Position numbers and translations under genes: made by a program. The notes beneath the pieces are model-generated. The model did not search any database. It saw nothing but the letters and a program-made list of their open reading frames with translations, and had not been told where the DNA came from. From CAVSUB01 sp963730995 (GTDB lineage Bacteria > Acidobacteriota > Vicinamibacteria > Vicinamibacterales > 2-12-FULL-66-21), in NCBI GenBank assembly GCA_963730995.1, contig CAVSUB010000002.1:496001-560000 (forward strand): 64,000 nucleotides of DNA, written 5' to 3'. Shown piece by piece: positions 9,838-18,160 of the stretch. Numbering within the stretch: the stretch's first letter is position 1; every line of letters begins with the position of its first letter.

Positions 9838-10740
9838 TCAGGATCGCCTGAAAGGCACCGCAAGGACTGGCGCTTCCGACAGGCACAACACGCGGTACGC
9901 GATTGACCCCGGGCGGTGGTGCCCACGCTCGCCACCGGACGCGATCGTCACGAGCGCGTGGCGCGCTGCCGCCGCCGCCGCGATCTCCTCCGCTGCGGAG
10001 CCCGAACGAATTTCCACTTCGACGTCTCCCCCGATATGGCCCGCGAGCTCGGCCAGCCTGGTCTGCGCGTTCGTCTCGTGCAGACGCTCGGCGGCCCGCG
10101 CCGCTTCAACCGCGCGTGGCATCCCTTCGACCGGCGGCACGACGTGGAGGAGCATCACCGGCAGCCCGAATCCTCTGGCGAATGACACCGCGTGACCGAT
10201 CACCGCCTCCGCAGAGGCGTCGAGCTCCACAGAGGCAATCACGATGTGTATATCCGGCACGCCGGCTTCCGAATCGCGGGTTGACTCGGCGCCAGCCCCA
10301 GCTGATTCGGGCAGCGGCACCGCCAGCACGGGTACGGCGGCGTCACGCAGGACCTTCTCCGCTATCGAGCCGAAGAACAGCTTGCGGATCCCCCCAAGAC
10401 CTTGCGTGCCCATGACGACGAGCGCTGCCGAGCTATCCCTCGCGCTCGCGAGGATCTCACGGGCAGGAGGACCGACGCGTACGATCGACGTGACGGCCGG
10501 CAATCCCGGTACGCGCTTTCGTTCCGCTTCACCGAGTGCCTCGAGCTCCGCCTGGGCATCGGCCTGCAGCCGGGCGGCACCAGACAGGCTGGCGGCGGCC
10601 TCCGCCAGCAGCGGATCGATCGCGTGCACGGCGACGACGCGGGAACCCTGTCGGGCGGCCAACCGGAGCCCCAGCCGCAGCGCGCGTCGGGAGTGTTCCG
10701 AGAAGTCGATTGCGCAAACGATGGTCGAATAGAGCGCCAG
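9838..10740 (-). CDS. Tandem universal stress protein (UspA), CTG start
   Basis: Two UspA domains in one chain. The first ends with GTQGLGGIRKLFFGSIAEKV, the ATP-binding GxxGx9GS loop, and the second spans about 150-300 (IHIVIASVELDASAEAV onward). Its binding loop is degenerate (SGGERGHHRPGSIAYRV). The first ATG/GTG/TTG in frame (TTG 10662) would remove the first beta strand. Reading back gives LYSTIVCAIDFSEHSRRAL, the true UspA N-terminus. The only start with a ribosome site is CTG at 10738-10740, five bases after GGAGG (10746-10750). That gives 300 residues, normal for tandem Usp proteins. Cytosolic stress role inferred from family. Confidence 0.88.
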   Translation of the reverse strand: MALYSTIVCAIDFSEHSRRALRLGLRLAARQGSRVVAVHAIDPLLAEAAASLSGAARLQADAQAELEALGEAERKRVPGLPAVTSIVRVGPPAREILASARDSSAALVVMGTQGLGGIRKLFFGSIAEKVLRDAAVPVLAVPLPESAGAGAESTRDSEAGVPDIHIVIASVELDASAEAVIGHAVSFARGFGLPVMLLHVVPPVEGMPRAVEAARAAERLHETNAQTRLAELAGHIGGDVEVEIRSGSAAEEIAAAAAARHALVTIASGGERGHHRPGSIAYRVLCLSEAPVLAVPFRRS

Positions 10741-10778
10741 GAGAACCTCCGAAGCGAGGACGCTGGGCCGCGGCTGCC

Positions 10779-11453
10779 TTACAGCCGCGAGGACACGAGC
10801 GCGAGCACGAAGCCGTCGTAACCCTTGCCGCCGACCGTCTGGATTGCCGTGGCGCTCACACGCGGTTCAGACGCGAGCATCGCTGCGAAACGGCGCATGC
10901 CCTGGACGCTGGCATCGCGGCTCGTCTGATCCACAATCGCGCCGCTCCGGACGACGTTGTCCACGATGATGAGACTGCCTGGACGGGAGAGCTGGAGCGC
11001 CCATCCGAAGTACTCCGGCGTGCTCGGCTTGTCCGCGTCGATGAAGATCATGTCGAACGGCGACGCGCCTTCGCCCTCGAGCCGGGGCAGCGTTTCGATG
11101 GCCGGCCCGAGGCGCACGTCCACGAGGTGACTGACGCCCGCGCGCGCGATGTTGGATCGCGCGATCTCGGCGTGCTTCGGATCCGCCTCGAGCGTCAGCA
11201 GCCGGCCATCGGCCGGCAACGCTCTCGCCATCCAGATCGTGCTGTACCCGCCGAGCGTGCCAATCTCGAGGATGGTTCGCACCCGATGCATCCGCGTCAG
11301 GAGGTGCAGCAGCTTGCCCATGCACGGAGAGACGCTGATGCCCGGCAGACCGGCCGCTTCGCTTGCCTCCATCGCGGCGTCCAGCGCAGGGTCGGCCTGG
11401 ACCAGCAGGTCGGTGAAGTAGCGATCAACGGCATTCCACGTGTCGTTCGTCAT
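10779..11453 (-). CDS. SAM-dependent O-methyltransferase
   Basis: 224 residues of the caffeoyl-CoA O-methyltransferase-like family. The SAM site reads ILEIGTLGGYSTIWMARAL, with the acidic end of strand 2 at LLTLEADPKHAEIA. The metal/catalytic region reads DMIFIDADKPSTPEYF, followed by SLIIVDNVVRSGAI. All features of a soluble, divalent-metal-dependent methyltransferase are present. Substrate unknown. It lies 38 bases upstream of the universal stress gene on the same strand, so the two may form an operon. Confidence 0.92.
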   Translation of the reverse strand: MTNDTWNAVDRYFTDLLVQADPALDAAMEASEAAGLPGISVSPCMGKLLHLLTRMHRVRTILEIGTLGGYSTIWMARALPADGRLLTLEADPKHAEIARSNIARAGVSHLVDVRLGPAIETLPRLEGEGASPFDMIFIDADKPSTPEYFGWALQLSRPGSLIIVDNVVRSGAIVDQTSRDASVQGMRRFAAMLASEPRVSATAIQTVGGKGYDGFVLALVSSRL

Positions 11454-11569
11454 TTCCCGATTGTCCTTTCGACCTGTGTGGCCTGGCCTGAAACCGATGC
11501 TACGACAACCGCCAGGACGTTCACAATCCCTCCACAGTCGCGAGTCAGACTGCGATCAAGGAGTTGACA

Positions 11570-11938
11570 ATGCACGATCGTTCAGCAGTCCATCGATGGC
11601 TTCCGGCAGTGTTCGGTCTCTTCTTCGCGGCGATCGTCGGCTTCTGGGCCTATGACCTCGGCCTCTCGCACGGCATCGCACAGCAGCTGCCTCCGCCGCC
11701 GGCAGGCGTGTATCCCTGGGCCTTCTATAGGCCGTGGGGATTTGGACCGTTCTTTCCGCTGTTCTTCCTCGCGTTCTGGTTCTTCGTGCTCCGGATCTTT
11801 TTCTTCAGGGGTGGTCCGTGGCGCCGAGGGTGGCGCGGGTACTATGACGACAGGCAGGACGTGCCGCCCGTGTTCGAGGAGTGGCACCGGCGCGCGCACG
11901 AGCGCAACAATCAACCGCCGTCTCCGCAACAGCCCTGA
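11570..11938 (+). CDS. Small two-helix membrane protein ahead of a two-component system
   Basis: 122 residues from ATG 11570, with AAGGAG at 11558-11563; TTG 11564 overlaps that site and is less likely. A hydrophobic helix at about 12-33 (LPAVFGLFFAAIVGFWAYDL) and a second at about 60-83, rich in Phe and Trp, are separated by a Pro/Trp-rich loop (PPPPAGVYPWAFYRPWGF). A basic, glycine-rich turn and a hydrophilic tail follow. No family recognised. It is 26 bases from a response regulator and kinase on the same strand, so it may be a sensor accessory or target (inference). Confidence 0.7.
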   Translation: MHDRSAVHRWLPAVFGLFFAAIVGFWAYDLGLSHGIAQQLPPPPAGVYPWAFYRPWGFGPFFPLFFLAFWFFVLRIFFFRGGPWRRGWRGYYDDRQDVPPVFEEWHRRAHERNNQPPSPQQP

Positions 11939-11964
11939 CGGCGATCGGTCAGCTCGATCGGCTT

Positions 11965-12657
11965 ATGCCCGCTCAGACGATACTGGTAGTCGAGGACGAG
12001 CCGCGGATCGCCGCCATCGCGGCGGACTATCTGCGGCATGCCGGTTACCAGGTCGCCGTCGCGGCCGACGGAGCGCAGGCTCTGGAGGCGGTGCGAACGG
12101 TGCGCCCCGATCTCGTCGTCCTTGACCTCGGCCTGCCCGGGATCGACGGCCTGGAGGTCACACGCACGCTGCGAAGCGGATCGGCCGTCCCGATCATCAT
12201 GGTGACGGCTCGCGTCGAGGAAGCCGACAGGCTTCTGGGCCTCGAGACCGGCGCCGACGACTACCTCACCAAGCCTTTCAGCCCGCGCGAGCTCGTCGCG
12301 CGGGTGAAGGCCGTGCTCCGGCGCACGGCGAGCAGCGGACACGAGGCCGCCGGCGCCCAACTTCACCTCGGCGATCTTCTCCTCGACACCGATCGCCTCG
12401 CGATCACCCGCGCAGGCACATCGATCGATCTCACGGCCACGGAGTTTCAACTGGTTGCGACGCTGGCGCGCCAGCCGGGCCGCGTCTTCACTCGCGCGCA
12501 GCTCCTCGACGCGGTCCGCGGCGACGCCGGCGAGTCGTTCGATCGCGCGATCGACGCGCACGTCAAGAACGTGCGGCGCAAGCTGGAGGCCGACACACGG
12601 AATCCCCGCTACATCCTCACGGTCTACGGCGTGGGCTACAAGGCGGCGGAGTTGTGA
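11965..12657 (+). CDS. OmpR-family response regulator
   Basis: 230 residues from ATG 11965. Receiver domain: acidic pair in VVEDEPR, phospho-acceptor Asp54 in VVLDLGLPGIDG, switch Thr in IIMVTARVEEADR and conserved Lys in DDYLTKPFSPREL. The C-terminal winged helix (about 130-228) reads LDLTATEFQLVATL-type sequence and RAIDAHVKNVRRKLE, ending in YGVGYKA. Conserved residues are intact. It sits between the small membrane protein and a histidine kinase and is very likely phosphorylated by that kinase. Regulon unknown. Confidence 0.95.
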   Translation: MPAQTILVVEDEPRIAAIAADYLRHAGYQVAVAADGAQALEAVRTVRPDLVVLDLGLPGIDGLEVTRTLRSGSAVPIIMVTARVEEADRLLGLETGADDYLTKPFSPRELVARVKAVLRRTASSGHEAAGAQLHLGDLLLDTDRLAITRAGTSIDLTATEFQLVATLARQPGRVFTRAQLLDAVRGDAGESFDRAIDAHVKNVRRKLEADTRNPRYILTVYGVGYKAAEL

Positions 12658-12705
12658 GGCCGCGAGAGCGCGGTTACCGCGTGCGACTGGCATGGGCCCC
12701 CGGCG

Positions 12706-13764
12706 TTGATTGGCATGATCCGGTCAGGGCGATGGCCGCGGCGTTCGCGCTTCGTCCGGCGTCTCGCCGCCATCCTGCTGCTGCTGCTGACGCTCAGCGC
12801 CGCCGGCGCCGGCGCCCTCGTCAACCTGATTCTGCGCAGCACGGGCTTCGCCTCGGGGAATCCCGGCGCTGCCTCGGCACTCCTCTCCGTCCTCGTCGTG
12901 TTCGCCATCGTCCTGATGTTCTTCGTCGTGGCGATGCGCCGCGTCGGCCTGCCGTTCGGGGAGATCGTCGGAGCCGCCGACCGCGTCGCCAACGGGGACT
13001 ACAGCACACGCGTCGTCGAGAGCGGCCCGCCATTTCTCCGCGTCGTTTCGCGAGCTTTCAACGGGATGACGACGAGGCTCCAGGAGCAGGACCGTCAACG
13101 CAGAGACCTGCTGGCCGACATCGCGCATGAGTTGCGGACGCCGCTGGCCGTGGTCCAGGGACGCCTCGAGGGCGTGCTCGACGGGGTGTATCCGCGAGAC
13201 GACGAGCAGATTGCCGAGGTGCTCGAGGAGACGCGGATGCTCGCGCGGCTGGTCGAGGATCTCGGTACGCTCGCGCACGCCGAGCGCGGTGTGATGGGCT
13301 TGAAGAAGGAACCTACGGACGTTTCGCTCCTGGCCTACGACGCGGTGCGCGCGTTGGAACCGCAGTCGCGCGCTCGCGGGGTCAGGGTGGATGTGGAGGC
13401 GGAAGCGGATCTCGGGCTGGTGGAGGTCGATCCGTTGCGGCTTCGAGAGGTCGTCATCAACCTGGTGGCCAACGCGATCCTCCACTCGCACAGTGGCGCG
13501 GCCGTCAGCCTTGCGGTCAGGCAGACGGGCGACTGGCTGGTGATCAGCGTGCGGGACAACGGCCCCGGCATCACACAGCAGGATCTGTTACGAATCTTCG
13601 ATCGTTTTCACAAAGGACCGCGCTCGCAAGGGTCCGGCCTGGGGCTCGCGATCGCGCGCCAGCTCGTCGAGGCGCACGACGGCGAAATTGGCGTTGAGAG
13701 CGCCGTCGGCGTCGGCACGACGTTCACCGTCACGATTCCCCATAGGACGGTTGGCCGGGGCTGA
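12706..13764 (+). CDS. Sensor histidine kinase (BaeS-like)
   Basis: 352 residues. Two membrane helices (about 18-42 and 58-78) enclose a very short periplasmic loop. HAMP follows at about 80-132, then HisKA with the phospho-His in LLADIAHELRTPL (near 141). HATPase_c has an N box (LREVVINLVANAILHS), G1 (VRDNGPGI), an F region (FDRFHKG) and G2 (GSGLGLAIARQL). The start is TTG 12706 or ATG 12715, with no strong ribosome site for either. With almost no periplasmic domain it may sense within the membrane or through the small membrane protein two genes upstream (inference). Confidence 0.93.
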   Translation: MIGMIRSGRWPRRSRFVRRLAAILLLLLTLSAAGAGALVNLILRSTGFASGNPGAASALLSVLVVFAIVLMFFVVAMRRVGLPFGEIVGAADRVANGDYSTRVVESGPPFLRVVSRAFNGMTTRLQEQDRQRRDLLADIAHELRTPLAVVQGRLEGVLDGVYPRDDEQIAEVLEETRMLARLVEDLGTLAHAERGVMGLKKEPTDVSLLAYDAVRALEPQSRARGVRVDVEAEADLGLVEVDPLRLREVVINLVANAILHSHSGAAVSLAVRQTGDWLVISVRDNGPGITQQDLLRIFDRFHKGPRSQGSGLGLAIARQLVEAHDGEIGVESAVGVGTTFTVTIPHRTVGRG

Positions 13765-13767
13765 TTT

Positions 13768-13789
13768 GGCGGGGTCTAAAGACCCCGCC
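13768..13789. terminator. Palindromic bidirectional terminator between kinase and sialidase genes
   Basis: GGCGGGGTCTAAAGACCCCG and two further pairing bases form a 10-bp stem exactly between two convergent genes. It has the same core as the palindromes at 7626 and 25578, so a dispersed repeat seems to serve as terminator. Confidence 0.7.
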
Positions 13790-14884
13790 CTACTTTGGCC
13801 ACACGCCTGCGACGATCGGGCGGAGGGTGAGTTTCTGCGGGTCGATGACGACGTGCCGGATGCGTGTGCGTTTCCACGTGTACGTGATGTGCACCAGTCC
13901 GTCCGACGTCTGGATGACCGCCGGGTACGAGAATCCTGGATGGTTGCCGGCCTCGTCTTCCAGGACGAGGGCAGCCTGCCAGCTTCGACCGTCTTTCGAT
14001 ACCGCTACGTTCAACGTGCCGCGGTCCATGCCGGTCTTGAGGGTGTGGTTGTAGACCAGGAGGAACCGGCCGTCTTTCAGAGTGACCGCATCGATTCCGG
14101 AGTTCGGATTCGGCAGGTCCAGCAACGACATGGCGCTCCAGTGTTCGCCCTCGTCCGATGACTCTGTCGTGAAGATCTTGTCGTTGCGCGTGCGGCCGAT
14201 CGCCTGAAGGCGTCCGTTCGTGTGGACCAGGAGGGTTGGCTGAATCGCGCCAATCGTCTTGCCGTCGTTCAGCGGCGGCGTGGTCCGCCACGTGCGGCCG
14301 CCGTCGGTCGAGCGCTCCATGTGGACCTGCCAGCCGTTGTTCTCGGTGCTGGAGCCGGAGACGATCGTTCCGCTCGCGAGCTGGACCGGCTTGTCCTTGA
14401 TCGGTCCCAGCACACCGTCAGGCAGTCGCGTCGGCGCCGACCACGTGCGCCCGTCGTCTTGCGAGGTCATGACCATGCCCCACCAGGCGCTCGGCGAAGG
14501 CCCCACCTTGTAGAACAGCATCAACGGTCCGCCACGCGGCTTGAACAGTGCCGGATTCCACGTTGGGTGTCGTGTTCCGTCCGGCTGAACGCCGTCGGCG
14601 ACGGCGGCCGGAGCGCTCCACGCGCCGGCGACGCGACGTGAGGTCCATATGCGGACTTCGGGGTGCCGCTCGTATTCCCCGCCGAACCATGCCGCGACGA
14701 CCCCGGAAGGCGTCTCGACGATCGTGGAGGCGTGGCATTGAGGAGTTGGCGGAGTCTCGTAGACGAACTCCGACGTCACTATCGCGGGGTCGCGAGCCGT
14801 CTGGAGACCCGGCGTCGTGTCCAGTGCGATCACTGACGCGAGGAACGCGGCGACGGTGACGACAGGTGCTGTCACGGTGGTCAC
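13790..14884 (-). CDS. Secreted sialidase-like (BNR repeat) protein
   Basis: 364 residues with an N-terminal hydrophobic stretch (APVVTVAAFLASVIALDTT) acting as export signal. A six-bladed propeller fold is indicated by Asp-box repeats: SQDDGRTWSAPT, STDGGRTWRTTP, SSDEGEHWSAMS and SKDGRSWQAAL. Conserved acidic and Arg positions of the BNR_2 sialidase family are plausible (RHPTWNPALF, then GAIQPTLLVH). Related proteins include exo-alpha-sialidases and uncharacterised plant-type homologues, so the glycan substrate is uncertain. The start overlaps the end of the MOSC gene by four bases, implying co-transcription. Confidence 0.85.
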   Translation of the reverse strand: MTTVTAPVVTVAAFLASVIALDTTPGLQTARDPAIVTSEFVYETPPTPQCHASTIVETPSGVVAAWFGGEYERHPEVRIWTSRRVAGAWSAPAAVADGVQPDGTRHPTWNPALFKPRGGPLMLFYKVGPSPSAWWGMVMTSQDDGRTWSAPTRLPDGVLGPIKDKPVQLASGTIVSGSSTENNGWQVHMERSTDGGRTWRTTPPLNDGKTIGAIQPTLLVHTNGRLQAIGRTRNDKIFTTESSDEGEHWSAMSLLDLPNPNSGIDAVTLKDGRFLLVYNHTLKTGMDRGTLNVAVSKDGRSWQAALVLEDEAGNHPGFSYPAVIQTSDGLVHITYTWKRTRIRHVVIDPQKLTLRPIVAGVWPK

Positions 14885-15450
14885 GCGCTCTTCTCGATTG
14901 GAAGCAGTTTCCGCGCGACGTCCCCGTTGCGAATGATCCCAGCCTGTACGACGCGCGCATTCACGCCGCGAAGGTTGAGCTCGCGGCCGGTCGCAGAGTT
15001 GACGAATTTCATCGCCTCGACGCCGAAGCGCGAGACGAACTTGGCACAGCCGGTATGCGGTTGCGACGTAATCTCAATCACAGCGGATCCCACGGAAAGC
15101 CGGGTCCCGGCCGGCAGGTTGCGGCCGCTCAAATCCATGTCGATGTACAACTGGTCGCCTGCCAGCGCCCAGCGGTCGCGAGATTGTGCCACCAAAGCAA
15201 CGGCACGCACACTCATGATATTGAGCTGCATGTCCGGATGGCACGTCCCATCGGGCGTGCGGCTGCTGCCGCGCGCGCTCCATGTGTCGCCCACCAGGCC
15301 GTGCGCAGGATGCAGCTCCGCGCTCTCGAGCACCTCACGCGCCTCGATCGCCGGTCGGCGGACGATCAGCTCCAGAACCCCTTCGTCGCTCGGCGCCGAT
15401 CGGATGATTTCCAGGCCGGCTTCAAGTTCCGCTCTCGTCAGGTGGCGCAC
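14881..15450 (-). CDS. MOSC-domain protein
   Basis: 189 residues covering a stand-alone MOSC domain, the molybdenum-cofactor sulfurase C-terminal fold that carries sulfur on a conserved Cys. The key motif is visible near the C-terminal third: ITSQPHTGCAKFVSRFG. RGVNARVVQAGIIRNGD follows, typical of the family. The N-terminal region (LELIVRRPAIEAREVLESAEL) fits bacterial short MOSC proteins. It overlaps the sialidase start by four bases. Sulfur donor and substrate unknown. Confidence 0.88.
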   Translation of the reverse strand: MRHLTRAELEAGLEIIRSAPSDEGVLELIVRRPAIEAREVLESAELHPAHGLVGDTWSARGSSRTPDGTCHPDMQLNIMSVRAVALVAQSRDRWALAGDQLYIDMDLSGRNLPAGTRLSVGSAVIEITSQPHTGCAKFVSRFGVEAMKFVNSATGRELNLRGVNARVVQAGIIRNGDVARKLLPIEKSA

Positions 15451-15715
15451 GACTTCTCCTCCTCAATATGTCGGCACGTTGGGGATGCCTGGTTCGCCGC
15501 GCCAGCCCAAACGCGGTGTTCAGACCGCGCGGGGTCTGGCCTGAAAGGCCGTCCTCACCACATCCCAGGGTCCGACTGAACCCGGCGTCCCCGACGATCC
15601 TACGGGGCGCCGGTTGCGTCAAGTGCCAGCGGGCCGGCGGAGTGATGGCCTGTTTCCAGGGTGTTCGAATTCTTCCAGGCCACCGTTCTTGTCAGTGTGC
15701 GTAAAGTAGGAGCGC

Positions 15716-16024
15716 ATGGAGGACGGAAGGACGCTCTGGTTCGTGCTCGGGGTGCTGGCCGTGTGGCGCATGACCCACCTGCTCCACCTCGAGCACGGAC
15801 CGTGGGGCGTCATTGCCCGGGGCCGGACCGCTGCGGAGCGGCTTGGTCTGGGGGACCTGGTGCACTGTTTCTTTTGCCTGAGCCTGTGGGTGGCTGCTCC
15901 AGTCGCCTGGTGCCTCGCCACGTCGTGGCCGGGACGCGCCATCGCGTGGCTCGCGCTGTCAGCAGGAGCCATCCTCATCGAGGTGAGAGTCCTGCAGCCT
16001 CCGTCGCGTCCGCGACAGGATTGA
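15716..16024 (+). CDS. DUF1360-like small membrane protein
   Basis: 102 residues with an N-terminal hydrophobic helix (TLWFVLGVLAVWRMTHLLH) and a second at about 55-88. A CFFCLSLW motif lies between them; two cysteines in this position with a Trp after the Leu-Ser-Leu are the hallmark of DUF1360 membrane proteins. It stands alone on the plus strand and converges with phzF. The upstream spacer (15451-15715) holds only a weak palindrome near 15525. Function unknown. Confidence 0.65.
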   Translation: MEDGRTLWFVLGVLAVWRMTHLLHLEHGPWGVIARGRTAAERLGLGDLVHCFFCLSLWVAAPVAWCLATSWPGRAIAWLALSAGAILIEVRVLQPPSRPRQD

Positions 16025-16056
16025 AGGTGCGTGAGAAAGAGGCTGGAGCTCCGTCA

Positions 16057-16968
16057 TCAGATCTCGATCTCTCCGCGCCCGACGAGTACCGATTGCCCAC
16101 CGACACGAACGCGGGTGATCCGCCCGGCCTCACTGTCGATCGAGATGTGCACGCGGCTTGGCCGCTTCATCGCAACACCCTGAAGGCTGACCATCTGTCG
16201 CGCCTCCGCCTCCGTCACCATGCCGTGGTGGAGCAGGTAGCATCCGAGCGGGCCGCTGGCACCGCCGGTGGCGGGATCCTCCGAGATACCGAAGCCGGGC
16301 GCCAGCATGCGGCTATAGACGGTCTCGTCGCCGTTACCGTTCTCATTCGTGAAGACGAACACTGGCAGCGGCTCGATCCCCGCAGCGCTCAGCGCGCGCG
16401 TGAACGCCCGCCGATCGATCGCAACCGCATCGACCGCACTGCGCGTGCGCAGCGGTACGAAGAAGAAGGGCACTCCGCAGGATACCGATTGAAACGGCCG
16501 ATCGCCGTGGAGGTTGCCGGGATCCACGCCGAGGGCCGCCGCGATCTCGACGCGATTGGTTGCCGGCGGGCCGAACTTCGGCAGGAGCTGCGTCATCCAG
16601 GCGAACCCGAGGCTTTCACCGCTCCATTCGAGCGAAACCTCGATTGGCCCGACGCCGAGCTCGAAGACGAACTTGTCACGGCCCCGCTGAATTCTACCTT
16701 CCGCTGCGAGGGCGAATGTGCTGCCGATCGTCGGGTGGCCCGCCATCGGCAGCTCCTCGCCTGGAGTGAAGATGCGCATCCGCACGTCGCCCTGCCCCGA
16801 CGGACCAAAGATGAACGTGGACTCCGAGAAGGCCATCTCCGCGGCGATCCGCTGCATCAGGGCCGCCGGAATGTCCGGAGGGTCGGGGAAGACCGCGAGC
16901 TGGTTACCCTCGAAGCGGTTCGACGTAAAGACGTCGAGGTGGAGATAGCGCAATGTGTCGAACTTCAT
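16057..16968 (-). CDS. PhzF-family isomerase/epimerase-like protein
   Basis: 303 residues of the PhzF/DAP-epimerase-like fold: LHLDVFTSNRFEGNQLAVF at the start, the general acid/base Glu in MAFSESTFIFGP, GHPTIGSTFAL, and the second half landmark SEDPATGGASGPLGCYL. Length and order match the family. No other phenazine genes are nearby, so this is one of the many family members of unknown substrate rather than a phenazine gene. The upstream spacer carries a GGTTCC word array. Confidence 0.92.
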   Translation of the reverse strand: MKFDTLRYLHLDVFTSNRFEGNQLAVFPDPPDIPAALMQRIAAEMAFSESTFIFGPSGQGDVRMRIFTPGEELPMAGHPTIGSTFALAAEGRIQRGRDKFVFELGVGPIEVSLEWSGESLGFAWMTQLLPKFGPPATNRVEIAAALGVDPGNLHGDRPFQSVSCGVPFFFVPLRTRSAVDAVAIDRRAFTRALSAAGIEPLPVFVFTNENGNGDETVYSRMLAPGFGISEDPATGGASGPLGCYLLHHGMVTEAEARQMVSLQGVAMKRPSRVHISIDSEAGRITRVRVGGQSVLVGRGEIEI

Positions 16969-17085
16969 GGTTACGGGTAGCGTAGTCCAGCGGTCTTGTG
17001 GTGACCACGTCCAGTTCGGGCTTGGTCTGCATCATTGCTCGACAGCACGCAACACAAGCTCAGGAGATCGGGAGGCCGGATTTGT

Positions 17086-17157
17086 GTTCCAGGGGTTCCA
17101 GGCGTTCCAGAGTTCTGGAGGTTCGAGTTTTTTCGAAAGGTTCCAGATGGTCCAGGC
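17086..17157. repeat. GGTTCCAGG-word array left of the ABC ATPase gene
   Basis: About seven degenerate copies of GGTTCCAGG/GTTCGAG in one orientation. The partner array in the opposite orientation lies at 18044-18121 on the other side of the gene, so the two could pair over the whole transcript. Confidence 0.7.
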
Positions 17158-17206
17158 GCGGTAAGCCTGGCGGTGGACGAAGTCGCTCGCACGATAAGAT
17201 CCCTCT

Positions 17207-18040
17207 GTGATCCGTCCGCCGATCCTCCAGCTCCACGACGCCACCGTCATCAAAGACGGCAGGCCCGTGATCGACGCCGTCTCCCTCAAGATCGAGGAGG
17301 GCGAGCACACGGTCGTGCTCGGTCCGAATGGCGCGGGCAAATCCGTACTGCTTCGGCTCCTCTGCCATCAGGAGCGGCCTCTCGCACGCGACGACGGGCC
17401 GGCGCCTGTGCAGGTGCTCGGTCAGGACATCTGGAACATCACCGAGTTGCAGGCGCAGCTGGGCATCGTGTCCGCGGACCTTCATCAAAGGTTCGTTACC
17501 GGCAACAGCGAAGGACTCATCACCGCCGAAGCGGCAGTTCTTTCAGGCTTCCTCGTGTCCTACGGCATCCTTCGGTACGGCGTCGTGACCGGTGCGATGC
17601 GCGAACGGACGGCGGAAGCGCTCGCCATGATGGGCGTCAGCCACCTGGCTGCGCGCCGCCTGAATGAGATGTCCAGCGGCGAGGCACGCCGCGTGATGCT
17701 CGCACGCGCTCTCGTGACGACGCCCCGCGCGCTGATCCTCGACGAGCCCACGACCGGCCTGGATCTGGTGGCGCGCCACGATTTCATGGCACGCGTCCGC
17801 CGAATCGCGCGCGACGGGACGACTCTGATCCTGATCACCCATCACGTGGAGGAAATCGTCCCGGAGATCGACCGCGTCGTCCTGCTCCATCGCGGGCGGA
17901 TCGCGGCCCATGGATCGAAGACGTCGATGTTGACTCCGGAGCACTTGAGCCGCGTCTTCGAAGCCCCTCTGCAGATCGAGCAGGCTGGCGGGTTCTACTA
18001 CGCCCGTCCCGCCGACGCAGCGTTCGAACCCACTCCCTGA
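17207..18040 (+). CDS. ABC transporter ATP-binding protein
   Basis: 277 residues from GTG 17207. Walker A is VLGPNGAGKSVLLRLL, the signature is the degenerate LNEMSSGEARRVMLARAL, and Walker B is ALILDEPTTGLDL. The switch His appears in ILITHHVEEI. The sequence resembles ModF/YlmA-type ATPases. No permease or binding protein is adjacent, so the partner is unknown; stand-alone ATPases of this type are often linked to metal uptake or gene regulation. GGTTCC arrays flank the gene in opposite orientations. Confidence 0.85.
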   Translation: MIRPPILQLHDATVIKDGRPVIDAVSLKIEEGEHTVVLGPNGAGKSVLLRLLCHQERPLARDDGPAPVQVLGQDIWNITELQAQLGIVSADLHQRFVTGNSEGLITAEAAVLSGFLVSYGILRYGVVTGAMRERTAEALAMMGVSHLAARRLNEMSSGEARRVMLARALVTTPRALILDEPTTGLDLVARHDFMARVRRIARDGTTLILITHHVEEIVPEIDRVVLLHRGRIAAHGSKTSMLTPEHLSRVFEAPLQIEQAGGFYYARPADAAFEPTP

Positions 18041-18043
18041 TCT

Positions 18044-18121
18044 CGGAACCTCTGGAACCCCTCGAACCTTTGGAACCTCTTGAACCGCTGGAACCCCTGG
18101 AACCTTTGAACCCTTGAACCC
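18044..18121. repeat. GGAACC-word array right of the ABC ATPase gene
   Basis: Eight or more degenerate copies of CTGGAACCC/CTCGAACC, the reverse complement of the words at 17086-17157. It starts at the ABC stop codon and ends about 20 bases before the ribosome site (GGAGG) of the topoisomerase gene. Confidence 0.75.
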
Positions 18122-18160
18122 CGATCCCGTCTGCTATCCTCCCTTCGGAGGATTCTCCCG

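Noticed and set aside
16057..16968. Phenazine biosynthesis from the phzF homologue
   Set aside because: No other phz genes are nearby; PhzF-fold proteins are widespread with unknown substrates.
17086..18121. The ABC gene plus flanking arrays as a classical transposon
   Set aside because: No transposase, no sharp terminal repeats and no target-site duplication can be seen. Kept only as a low-confidence finding.
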